From Cristatella mucedo (Eukaryota; Bryozoa; Phylactolaemata; Cristatellidae), in the NCBI GenBank assembly GCA_009760855.2, contig WPIO01000074.1:1408501-1472500 (forward strand): 64,000 bases of DNA. Reading direction: 5' to 3'. Position numbers and translations under genes: made by a program. The notes beneath the pieces were generated by a model. That model did not search any database and was not told the origin of the DNA. It saw nothing but the letters and a program-made list of their open reading frames with translations. Every line of letters starts with the position of its first letter. Position 1 is the stretch's first letter. Shown here one piece after another: positions 47,635-57,443 of this stretch.

Positions 47635-47974
47635 GAATACTTTGCCATATTTACCAGATGCAATATCGTCAACAATTTCTTTTATAAATAGTCGGAGATC
47701 AACCATCCCTTTTACTCCTGATAGAAAACCTCCTAGTGCTTTAGTAGCACTCCCAATAACTTTAAATGATTGTAATACTTTTGGAACTATCTTTACTATT
47801 TTGTTTGAAGTTTGAGGCTTGTAGTGAAAGTTTCATTGCAATTTTAGGCGCTACTTTTATCACTGCTTTTGAACCTACTTCTGTTGCAGTTGTAACACCT
47901 GAAACAACTTCTTTGGATGTACTAACTCCTTCTTTAACGTCTTTAGCAACTCCTTGACCTTTTTTACTCTTCAT
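47635..47974 (-). pseudogene. Small Lys/Val-rich protein, frameshifted
   Basis: About 112 residues. The N-terminus is KSKKGQG-like and basic, followed by Val/Thr/Glu repeats. After one frameshift near 47810 a Gly-rich hydrophobic segment (ATKALGGFLSGVKG) precedes an acidic end. Amphipathic Gly-rich segments of this kind occur in membrane-active virion proteins, but that is only a suggestion. It ends about 10 bases before the start of the next minus gene. Confidence 0.4.
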
Positions 47975-47986
47975 ATATTATAATTA

Positions 47987-48860
47987 ATGGAAAAAGTAAG
48001 TAAGATGAATGGAATTTTTTTTACTGATCTTAATGCAAATACAAATAGAGTAACTAATGCATCTTTTGCTTTTAATGATGGTGATACAGTAAGATTAGAT
48101 AATGGTCTTAGTTCAAACTTTGGTCGTGGGGTTGCTAATAATGTTACAGGAGATTTAGCAACAGTATCAAGTTTATCAGGATTACTTCCAAAAAGTGGAG
48201 CAAAAATGATGTCACAACTTAATTGTAAAAATGTTATTGGTATATTAGGTAATTCTGCTGATGGTACTGTTTACTCAGATTTAAGACCTTATGAGGTAAT
48301 AAACTATGGATTGTTGAAAAGTGTGACACAAGTGTTTCAAGGTAAAGGAATGACAAGCAAGCATAGACATGGGAAAAAAGAATATTCTAAGTTTTAAAGA
48401 TTCTGATGTTGTAACAAAACAATATGTTAATAATACTATGAAAGTAGGATTTAGATATTTAGGTTTGAGTTCTAGTACTTATCCTTCTTTATTTAAACTT
48501 GACATGTTAGGTCATAATATTACTGCTAATGGAAGTAGTGGTCCTGGATTTTTATTGCAACAGATTACGCCACCTGACATGCCAATAATAGAGCAAGGAA
48601 CTGGAAGAAAGTTAGGATTTATAACTAATCTTAAAACGTATTTTCTAGGTACATTATCTAACTTTAGTATGCTATCTAATACTATGTATGCAACTGATAA
48701 AACTAATGCTTATTTAGATTGCACTAGTGATAATACTTATGGTGTTAGTGGTACTGCAATTTTAATTGTTAATATTGATGGAAGTTGCACTTATGCTATT
48801 AATAATTTTACTGTTGCAAGTGAAATGAGTTATATTGATTTTCTGCTTATTATTGTATAG
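47987..48860 (+). pseudogene. Fibre-like protein, copy 2
   Basis: Starts MEKVSKMNGIF. An NTNRVTNASFAFNDGDTV block opens the stalk, and a SFKDSDVVTKQYVN repeat follows a frameshift in an A-run near 48375. The last 130 residues (48460-48860) are Gly/Ser/Thr-rich and beta-like, a likely receptor-binding head. Copies 3 and 4 follow head to tail with different C-terminal domains. Function in attachment is inferred from the stalk repeats. Confidence 0.65.
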
Positions 48861-48863
48861 AAA

Positions 48864-49760
48864 AATGCTTAGATCAAGAAAAAAAGAACTAATTCAAGGA
48901 ACTATATTAGAAAGACTGGTGATGTACTCTCTGACAATCTAAGTATGAATGGTAATTTGATCAAGGACTTAGGTGATGATCCTATTGATGCTGGTGATGC
49001 TGTAAACCGAAAGTATATAGATACAAACTTTGTTACTAAAGTTTCTAGATCAACTACTACTTCTGATGGAGATATTGACATGAACAGTTACAGATTAGCA
49101 GATCTTGCTGGTCCTACAAATCCTAGTGATGCTGCAACGAAAGATTATGCTGATACGAAGTTACCAATTACAGGAGGAACAATGAGTATACATTTGACTG
49201 TAAATGGCGGCATTAGTGCTAGTGGTCCTCCTGTTAGTGATATTAATTATGATTATAATGTACCAAATAAATCTTATATTGATGCAAACTTTCTGAATTT
49301 TCATGGAGGAACTGTTAATGGAAATTTAAATATGCAAAACTATTAGATTTGAATTGCCAAAGACCCTGTTAATCCTACTAATGGTGGTAATCTTGGTTAT
49401 CTTAACAAAATGACAGATGGAAATTTTACAAAAATAACATTTTTAGAATATGCTGATTCAACTTTGCAAACAAACTCATATGGGATTATCTACCAAGGAA
49501 TATGGATTGACAATTTATCTAATAGTATAATTCCTAGAGCTTTGTTTGTAATTTCAGTAGTATGCAAAACACCAGATGGTTCTCAAAAACAACTTATTCC
49601 TCTTCAACCAACAGGAATAGGTAATTTTACATTTCAATTATTTGGAAGTTATAAACTTTATTCAAATAAAAAATTAATAATGGATTCACCAATTGTATGC
49701 ACGCAAGATCTTTTAGCTCAAAAAAATAAAACTTTAACTGTTGATATAGCATTATCATAA
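48864..49760 (+). pseudogene. Fibre-like protein, copy 3
   Basis: The best preserved of the group. GTATAG stands four bases before the ATG. After an early frameshift the stalk repeats are clear: GNLIKDLGDDPIDAGDAVNRKYID, then RLADLAGPTNPSDAATKDYAD, then a PNKSYID unit and a MTDGN unit. A TAG and a TGA at about 49344-49353 interrupt one frame that is otherwise open. The C-terminal about 100 residues (to TAA 49760) are beta-rich with an intact frame. Confidence 0.75.
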
Positions 49761-50965
49761 TATGCTTTCTAGAAAGAAATGAGAAATGAATGAAACTTTG
49801 GATCTTGCTAAAAACAGAATAAAAAACGTTGGAGAATCTGTGGATTCATTAGAAACTGTCAATAAGTCATTAGCTGATACGCATGCAAAAAAGACTCAGA
49901 TCAAAATATAACTGGTAATTTATCTGCAAACTCAAGAAAGTATACTAACATTTCAGATGCTATTAGTGGAAGTGATGTTGCAACAAAAAATATCTTGATA
50001 CACAAGTTTATACATATATATATAGTCAAAATAGAACAATAAATGGAAACTTAAGTGTTAATAGATTATTTAATGATTAGAAATGAAGCATTTTTTCATA
50101 GATATCTACCAAATAATATAATTCCTGATTCATTTCTTCATCATTTTTTTAAATGTGGTGATATACCATATATTAAACAATATATTAATGGTTCTGGTTT
50201 AATTAGATATTTTGGTAATGTAACTTCAAACAGTGTAAATAATATTGGTGCACCGATGCAAATATTTTCTTCTTCTAATGATGGATCGTTAACTTTATCA
50301 AAGGATGGAGCATTAGTTTTAGCTACATTATCAGATATTAACATAAAAACCAATATACTCAAAGATATCAATTCAAATAATAGATATTGATAGTGAAGCA
50401 TATAAAGAAACTAAAACTATTGATGGTAATACTAAATATAGAGCCTATGAAAAACAATATATAGATACATAATTTTTTTTAAATGGTGATAATAAAATCA
50501 ATGTATACTATAAATCTGCAGAAGCAAGAGCTTCTATAAGTATAAATAAAATAAATGACGGTGATATTATAGTTTTAAAATTTAACTATAAATTTTATTC
50601 TCCAAACTTTTATTCAACTTTTATTTCAAATTTACTTGGGATTAAACATTATTATGGTGTTGAGAATAATTATGTTACTATTGAGTAATTCTTTAATGCA
50701 TTTTAAAATTATTGATAAACCAAAAGCAAAAGTAATTTTATTTGATGTTATTTATGCTATTTTAAAATATACCATTATTGTAACTCTAAATGATGAGGAT
50801 ATTAGTCAGATTGTATTAGTTAATGGAGTTAGTTATTCAGATTCATTATCACGTAATCTTATAGATCCTAATTTGATTAATCCATACTATACTTCATACT
50901 ATACTCTACTTGGAGAGGGTGTTATGGTAGAAACTCCTTATGAAAATCCGCTAGATGATACTTAA
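49761..50965 (+). pseudogene. Fibre-like protein, copy 4
   Basis: Stalk-like units occur near 49790 (AKNRIKNVGES), 49915 (NITGNLS) and 49965 (SGSDVATKKYLD across a frameshift). The long C-terminal region (50090-50965) differs from copies 2 and 3 and is broken at least five times. It ends with an acidic PYENPLDDT tail at 50965. It is the most degraded and the longest copy. Confidence 0.55.
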
Positions 50966-50966
50966 T

Positions 50967-51124
50967 CTGACATTACAACTTCATCTGACCTTACATATCC
51001 TTCTATGTCTATAGATTATTATATCAATAATTATGATTATGATTTTGATTATATTATGATGATTATGTCTATAGATTTCTATAGATGATTTATGCCTATA
51101 AGTGATACAGATTCTCCTGTTTAA
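50967..51124 (+). pseudogene. Short Asp/Tyr-rich frame
   Basis: About 50 codons with a repetitive NYDYDFDY stretch, one TGA, and a TAA at 51124. It may be a small acidic protein or simply the tail of the fibre copy 4 transcript. No family. Confidence 0.25.
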
Positions 51125-51535
51125 ATCTTCCAATCCATTGTCTCTTTAATCAGTTCTTCAGGTAGATCACAACTTTTTCCTGCCTCTATTTCTTTCTTTA
51201 TTTGTTTAGTTAGTTCAATTTTTTAGAGTAAGCTTCAGGCTTCATACTATTCATTTTTTCTATTCTTAAGTCCATGAGGAACTCTTCAAATATTGAACCA
51301 TCTCTAACTTTAGTGAATATACGTGCAATTTCTGGTTCAGAGTGATTGAATCTTAGTGCTTTATATTCAAGTACTATTTTCCAGCATCTAACAAAGTTGA
51401 TCCAATGTCTTCAATTCTACCCATTGGATAAGAACAGATTTTTAAGTATGAGTACTGTTGTCCTTGTACTTCTTCAAGACAGTTTTTTCATCTTGCTTCA
51501 ACGGAAACAATTTTCTATAATATTGTTTTTATTTC
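51124..51535 (-). pseudogene. Unknown helical protein
   Basis: About 150 residues across at least three frames. Readable segments are basic and helical (FPLKQDEKTV), then an RIEDIGSTLLDAG helix, an ARIFTKVRDGSIFEEF segment and a C-terminal IKKEIEAGKSCDLPEEL helix ending DWKI plus TAA. Orientation and AT-rich codon use match its neighbours. Not recognised. Confidence 0.35.
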
Positions 51536-51551
51536 TTTTAATGTAAATGAA

Positions 51552-52099
51552 TTACACAGTGGTTGGTGCTGGTACAGGTGCAGTATATGGTGCAGAAGTT
51601 GAAGCAGGTGCATCAGCAGTTGTTTGTGCTTGTGCTGCTAGTGCTGCTGCTGTTGCTTTTTGTCTAGCACTTGTACCATCAGAAATATCAGGTAGAACTG
51701 CATAGCATTCATCTTTAACAATTCCAGAGATATCAGGCTTAACTTCAGATACTCCTGAAATAACTGTTGAGAGTGTTGAAAGTTGTGATGCGATTAATGT
51801 TGTATAGCTAGTGATTTCTCCAGGTGTATCAAGAAGAGCATCAACTTTAGATCTAACTTTAGTATCACGATTTGCTGTTACGTCTGCTATTCCTGATGTA
51901 AGTATTTTTGAGCTTTAATTTCACATTCATTTAGATAGAATTTCTTAACAGATGTATCAGTCATTACTGAAATATCTTAATCAAGTTGTTGTTCACCATA
52001 AGATGTCATTCTTGATTTAACTAGATAATCTACGTAAGCTTTTAGTGCAGTAGCAGTAGTTGCTAGACTTGGGTCAGTAACATCAGAAGTTGCAGCCAT
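51552..52099 (-). pseudogene. Ala/Thr/Ser-rich helical protein
   Basis: About 180 residues. CTATATAG lies three bases before the ATG at 52099. The N-terminal part has a helix with KAYVDYLVKS, and the middle has Ser/Thr-rich heptad-like segments. The C-terminus is Ala/Gln/Pro-rich (AALAAQAQTTADAPA). One TAA at about codon 43 and one frameshift near 51915 break it. Low complexity prevents family assignment; a structural virion role is possible. Confidence 0.45.
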
Positions 52100-52102
52100 T
52101 TC

Positions 52103-52109
52103 CTATATA
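52103..52109 (-). promoter_or_regulatory. TATATAG box before the Ala/Thr-rich gene
   Basis: CTATATAG followed by GAA and the ATG at 52099. Confidence 0.45.
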
Positions 52110-52161
52110 GTATTTATAAAAAATTTACATGCACACAAATTTAAACAATGCTAAGCATGAT

Positions 52162-52410
52162 CTAATCTAAACGTGATATCATTCTAGTATTTCTAATAGT
52201 ACTATCTAGTCTTTCTTCATTTTCATATATTTTATCAGTTGCATCACAAGTATCCATAAGACCAGTAATAAAAGATTCGTCTTATCTTGGAATATATTTA
52301 TAATGATCATTTTTAAGTATATCTAAACTAAAGCATTTGAATTTTCAATTACAAATTTCTTCTGCTAGTTTTTTAGGTTTTCTACAACTTAGAATTCTTG
52401 ATCCTTCCAT
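52162..52410 (-). pseudogene. Small SRILSC-family protein, copy 1
   Basis: About 82 codons in one frame with a TGA and a TAA inside. It begins MEGSRILSCRKPKKLAEEI, closely resembling the start of the next gene upstream (52659). TATATAG is two bases before the ATG. Mostly polar and helical. Function unknown. Confidence 0.5.
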
Positions 52411-52422
52411 TACTATATACAA

Positions 52423-52659
52423 TTATAAAATTTGCACGCCAGGTTTTGTTTTTAGTGTTTTAGATTTTTTATTTGCCTGTTCAAGCATTTAATTTACTTT
52501 ACTACAACACTCCATTAGTTATTCACATGTATAACAAATTTTAATAAGAACATTAATATATGAACTATCAAGTTGATCTTCTTCTTTAAGTTTTTGTAAA
52601 CTGATTCTTATTGCCATTTCTTTAGATTTTTCACAGCTAAGAATTCTTGAAACATCCAT
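52423..52659 (-). pseudogene. Small SRILSC-family protein, copy 2
   Basis: About 78 codons starting MDVSRILSCEKSKEMAI, a paralogue of the adjacent 52410 gene. Cys residues recur (CYTCE, ECCS). Two in-frame TAA codons interrupt the second half. TATATAG lies three bases before the ATG. Function unknown. Confidence 0.5.
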
Positions 52660-52662
52660 TTT

Positions 52663-52669
52663 CTATATA
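52663..52669 (-). promoter_or_regulatory. TATATAG box before SRILSC copy 2
   Basis: TATATAG followed by AAA and the ATG at 52659. The sister gene at 52410 has TATATAG then TA then ATG. Confidence 0.45.
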
Positions 52670-52696
52670 AGTAAAAATAATTTTATTTGATTAAAA

Positions 52697-52980
52697 TTAA
52701 ATTTCATCTTCTTCATCTGCATAATTACAATACTCTTGTTGAACACATCGTTCATCTTCCTATTCACTTTCAAATACTTCATCATCTCTTTGTTCTCCTC
52801 CAAATAAAAGTGCTTCAAGACTTATATCACCTTCTTCACAATCACTACAGCACTGTAAGAAAAGTCTTTTTCTGACTCTGATTCAGGAACGTAGTCAGGA
52901 TCATCATATGAGTCATCTGAATATTCAGATTCACTATTCAAACTAGTAATTTTAACTAAATCTTCAAATTTTGGATCCAT
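52697..52980 (-). pseudogene. Very acidic small protein
   Basis: About 94 residues, dense in Asp, Glu and Ser (SESEYSDDSYDDPD, then EEDEI at the end), with a Cys-rich spot (CCSDCEEGD) after a frameshift near 52850 and one in-frame TAG. TTATAG is two bases before the ATG. Acidic proteins of this kind may mimic DNA or bind basic partners; that is a guess. Confidence 0.45.
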
Positions 52981-53005
52981 GTCTATAATAGTGAAAATAA
53001 TTTTA

Positions 53006-53155
53006 TTAATTTATATTTAATTTCTCTAATGACTTGAAAGGCTCTATTTCTGTTTGTATATCAACGTATTTTGTACCTACTTCCATTTTCTTTGTATCTG
53101 TAAGTTTACTTTCTTTACATGTATTGGTTTTGTGTTTTCGTTCTTTTTTTGGCAT
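53006..53155 (-). CDS. Small basic protein, 49 aa, intact
   Basis: An uninterrupted frame from ATG 53155 to TAA 53006, starting MPKKERKHK and turning acidic towards the end. It begins only six bases after the polB stop, so the two genes are probably co-transcribed. Not recognised. Confidence 0.45.
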   Translation of the reverse strand: MPKKERKHKTNTCKESKLTDTKKMEVGTKYVDIQTEIEPFKSLEKLNIN

Positions 53156-53160
53156 TTATA

Positions 53161-56100
53161 TTAACATTCAGTACATTTTCCACCAGTCTCTTTTATTCTA
53201 TAGTGTGCGTAAGAGTAGCTATGAACTCCAAAGTCTAACCAATATCGTTTTGAGTAAATGCTGATAGTGCTTTCTTAGATTGTGTTATAGAAAACATTTG
53301 ATGGTTTCTAGGTTGAAATCTTGATTGATTGCACTAAACATTTATCCAGTTTTAAGACAACCAACATAATCAGAATGGGTCAAACATTTTTTTACCATAT
53401 CTTTCTTTGTTCCTTTTGCTTCTTTAATTAAAGATTTAATTTCTATTCCTTAATCTTTCCTAATAGCTATCTGCATTGAATAAAGTTTTGGTCGTAAGAA
53501 AACACCATCATCAAGTACAATTGAGTTTTCAATCATAACATCTTTCTCATCTTTAATGAAATCTTTTATTTTTAGATCTATTAAATATTTTTTACATTTT
53601 TCATCTTTAAATTTACCTAGACTTCCCTTATTAGCAGCTATAATCTTTTCAGCTCCTTCTACTTTCCATATATCTTGATTCTTAGGATAACCAGATACAT
53701 CTAGGTAATCTAAATAGTTTTCAAAATCTCTATAAACTTTATCAGTATTTATATGCATTACCAAAGAGTCAGTTTCAGTATATGCAAGTGATATTTTATC
53801 ATTATAGTCGTCTTTTATTGTGATGTAATAAAAATCTTGCATCATTAGTTTTGAAATATCTAAAATCGTAAAACCTAATCAAATTGGTTCATCAAGACAG
53901 GTCTCTGCTTTTGTTGTTTCAATTTCAACAAAATTTTGATTAAACAACCTTCTATCTTTAAATCTAGCACTCATTACTCTTTTATCTGAAACTAGAATAT
54001 CGTTATCATATTTTAGATCGAATCGTTCAATGTTCACTCGTTCTTTAAAATTTTCCATCGTCTTTCTAAAGAATGCACTGTTTTTGAGTTTATAATATTT
54101 TTTTTTAAACTGACCCTTTGCTTCTTTTCTTCTGGGAATGTTATTAAGTATATAACTGCTCAACCAACTACTTTGTGTGAAACTCATTAGTCTATGTATC
54201 TTCCGTAACACACATCCTCTTTCCATTGCAAGTTGTATATTTCTATAATGAATAACATATTTAACTTTTGGTTCTCGATCAACAATCAGTTTTTCTACTT
54301 TACTTTCGCAATCGTCAATTTTTTTCTTACTGTCTTTTAGTAATGTTTTTTTGATAATCAGAGTATTCTTTAACACCTACTTTTCTTCTAATTGGTGGAA
54401 TAGTTAATTAATAACAATCAGATTAAATATCATGCAATTAATCAGGACAGTGCGTATCTACCTCAAAAGCCTAACTAGCTTCAGCGTCTTCTTTTAATGA
54501 TAATATCTTTTTAGTTGTAAACTTTTATATTTGTTTACTACCTAAAAACTTGAAATTAGAAATTGGAAGTGGTTGCGTTATTGCCGTAGTATATAATGAA
54601 TTTGCATCAACATAAAGCAGCCAACTATTTTCTTTAGTACTATCATAATTAGAAGCCATCTCATTGTTTGCTTTAATATATCTACATGATGCTTGAGTCA
54701 TTACTCCTCTTAATTCACTTTCAAAGAAGTCAAAATGTTCAAAGTTTGTTAATAAATCTAGTTTTACCTTTGAAAATCTCAAACCTGCAGACCAAGTTAA
54801 ACCTGGTGCTGTAAGGAAATTGGCAGGATCTAAACCATCAATTTTCTTTGACGAATGTCTATAATTTTGAAATACATCTGCAAGTAAAAGGACATCCATA
54901 GTTAAATAAATATCGCTGTACTTCCCTAATGTATCTTCCGCGTTAGTATCTAATTTTTTCATCATTGCTCAAACTTTCTTAACATGATCATTATCTTCTT
55001 CATCTATGTTTGTATAATTGAATGTAATGTAAAATCTTTTAATTGGAGGTATTAATTTTTCATCTAGACTTGAAAATGAATCAATATACTTATAAGGCAA
55101 GATATCTTTTTCTTGTAATAGATCAAATTCATTATCATCCAACATAGAAAAGCATTTCCTTGTTTGTTATAATGGTTTTACTTATTGAACAACATTATTG
55201 ACAAGATCTTCTAAGCGTTTTTGCAACATTTGTAAAGAGTCTTTAAAACTAAGTGAACCAATTTCAAGGATTATATATTTCCTCATGTTATTGGCCATAA
55301 GTTTTTTATCTAGTTTTAAATTTTGAAACTCTTACACTAATAAATGTGAATCATAGCCGTTTAAATTTTAAGTAAATATTGGAAGTTTAAACTTCTTAGG
55401 ATTAATGTTGAGATTTAAATTGCAAACATTATGAGCAGCTCTTCTATACTTTCCTGTTAGATGACAATGATCTATAACTTTACCTTCATTTAAATCTAAA
55501 TCGCAAATATGACTAACAGGTGCATTCTCAAAATCTTCTCCATCTTCTTTCTTCAAATTACTATAATCAAATGTATTGTATTTATCGAGAATAGGTTTAT
55601 TTTTTATGTTTATTTTTTCAACTTCTTCTCATAAACTTTTTAATAGTTCGCTAATATTACTTGAACCATTGAATAATTTAAATGTTCTTTGTTTTCCTTC
55701 ATAATCAATAATAGTATAAGCAGATGAGTATGGAATATGCTTTTGAAAAGTATCTTGTGGTGTAGTAGGATCTTCCTTATCTGTTTTTCTAACACTTGTA
55801 AGTAGGTATTCAAAGTCAGCATAAGCAACATAAGGACACCATTATATTTTAGTATAATCTCTAAAATAACATATATCTCCCTTTTTTCTATCTGGGCTTG
55901 GCATTCTTATTTTAGATTTACCATAATTTCCACGTTTGCAAGCATCACTATGTGATTCTAGTTTACCTTTAGAATGAAATCTACACAAACATCTTTTACA
56001 AGTAAGCTGCGCTCCATAACCTTTGCTACTTCTACACAAACCATTAAAGTTTTTAATAATTACATAATGAAAGTTGTTTTTATTTGGAGTACTATACAAA

Positions 56101-57054
56101 AGAAAATCTAAGTATCTCTTTTTCCTCATCAACTACTATAAGTGGAGTTGATACTTTATTATCATATTCATAAACATTAATCGTTATATTAAATAATTCT
56201 GCTAAATGAGGAATGTCAACAACATTCAATACATACGAAGGACAATTTTCCTTGACATTTAACAAATCTTCTATTCTCTTTAGATTATGTGAGTATTTTT
56301 CATGCAATATTTCTTGTAAATCAGAAGTAGATTCTGCAGAAAGATTATCTGATTCATTCTTTATAATAATTGTTGATCTCTTCTTTACTAATCCTTCTGG
56401 CATTGTTAAATAACTACCACCGAATTTATGCCGAAAATAAGAAAACTTTGCATAAATAGCAAATACACCAATTATAGTCCAATTAGAACCTTTTTCTAAC
56501 CATTCTTCTTCTCTCTTTTTAAAAGTTACAAATTGCTTTCTAATTATTCTTTATATCTGAAACTCTATTTATTTTTGAATTACTTACTCCTGCATACGGT
56601 GGTTTATTAAATGCTCCACTTTCTGAAGCTAAAATAGGCGAAATAACAAAGGTCATTTTTAAGTCACTCTGGTTTTTAAGTAATTCTCTAATAACTAATT
56701 TCAATTCTGCTCCAACCTTATCATATATTACATCTAAATCATTTACATTCTTTTCTAGTCCAATATATTTATAATCTAAGAATTTACCATCAGAAGCTTT
56801 TCCTAAAAACCAACCGGTTTTTTTATCATTAACCTCTTGACGTCTCTATTAAAACATCATCCGCTGTTAGTCTTAACGGTTTTCTTAGCAATCGAATTAT
56901 CTAGTTTTATAGCTGTTGGTGTTCTTTGAGTTGCAATCATTGCGTCTAAACTGTCTCTTAAAAAAGAATATTTTGGAAGAAGACCTGTACGTTTTCTTAC
57001 CTCTTCTCTAAAACGTTTTGCGTGTTCGCTAAAATTTCCCCCCTCCCGTCGCAT
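53161..57054 (-). pseudogene. polB: Protein-primed family B DNA polymerase
   Basis: Replicative polymerase of Polintons, about 1300 codons, a typical length. The N-terminal domain includes GGSYLTMPEG (about 56420) and a Cys/His block (CKRCLCRFHSKGKLESHSDAC, 56010-55950). Exonuclease motifs: YADFE near 55815, NGYDSHLL near 55350, YLTMDVLLLADVF near 54890. The insert IDHCHLTGKYRRAAH is near 55460. Polymerase motif A reads VDANSLY (about 54600). Motif B reads KLKNSAFFRKTMEN (about 54100), with Arg for the usual Gly. Motif C reads YTETDSL (about 53770), with Glu for the first Asp. The C-terminal block SYSYAHYRI ends near 53190. About ten stops and frameshifts break it. The start at 57054 is 85 bp from the right inverted repeat. 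Confidence 0.95.
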
Positions 57055-57138
57055 AATGTAATAAATGTTTTGGGAGATATAAAAAAATAGAAAATTTATT
57101 TAATTAAATATTCAATTAATTGCAACTATTCTTTACTC

Positions 57139-57349
57139 TTATATAGTCATATTAACTTAAAAAACTCTAAGTAGATATAAAATGAAGGGTACGGAGAATA
57201 GGGTCTCGAGAATGACGGCAGCCATTAAATAAACCGGACGATGAGAAATGATCGAGCGTTAGCGAGATTGCTCATCGGAGGACGGTTTATTTAATTGATG
57301 ACGTCATTGTACTGAGCCCTAGGCTACATGCCATTCATTTTATATCTAC
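57139..57349 (-). repeat. Right terminal inverted repeat
   Basis: Uninterrupted copy of about 211 bp. Its outer 179 bp pair with 34584-34761 and its inner 32 bp pair with the displaced left segment ending near 35774. The polB gene begins about 85 bp further in. Confidence 0.94.
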
Positions 57350-57350
57350 C

Positions 57351-57355
57351 AGCCG
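57351..57355 (+). repeat. Putative target-site duplication, right copy
   Basis: AGCCG, the partner of 34578-34582. Confidence 0.6.
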
Positions 57356-57381
57356 CCTGCGCTCCCACGCCCTCGCATATC

Positions 57382-57411
57382 CCGGACGCATCGCATGAGC
57401 GATGCGTCCGG
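57382..57411 (+). repeat. Perfect hairpin 1 beside the element
   Basis: A 13-bp stem (CCGGACGCATCGC and its complement) with a 4-base loop, 31 bp outside the right end of the Polinton. Confidence 0.85.
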
Positions 57412-57414
57412 AAT

Positions 57415-57443
57415 GTGTCAGCCTGCCTCCGTCAGGCTGACAC
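57415..57443 (+). repeat. Perfect hairpin 2 beside the element
   Basis: An 11-bp stem (GTGTCAGCCTG and its complement) with a 7-base loop, three bases after hairpin 1. Confidence 0.85.

Larger units (their letters stand above)
34583..57350. mobile_element. Polinton/Maverick (adintovirus-like) element, decayed
   Basis: A 22.8-kb AT-rich island bounded by inverted repeats. It contains the Polinton hallmark set: protein-primed PolB, RVE integrase, adenain-like protease, FtsK/HerA-type ATPase, double-jelly-roll capsid protein and penton-like minor capsid protein. The bases AGCCG lie directly outside both ends (34578-34582 and 57351-57355), consistent with a 5-6 bp target-site duplication; 6 bp is usual for Polintons. 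The left end starts AG as in known Polintons, while the right terminal T is replaced by C. Most genes carry premature stops or frameshifts, and a LINE splits the capsid gene, so this is a fossil copy. Identity as a Polinton is very secure. Exact end bases are uncertain by 1 bp. Confidence 0.96.

Noticed and set aside
34578-57356. A perfect 6-bp target duplication
   Set aside because: Only five bases (AGCCG) match directly at both ends; the sixth differs whichever way the ends are set.
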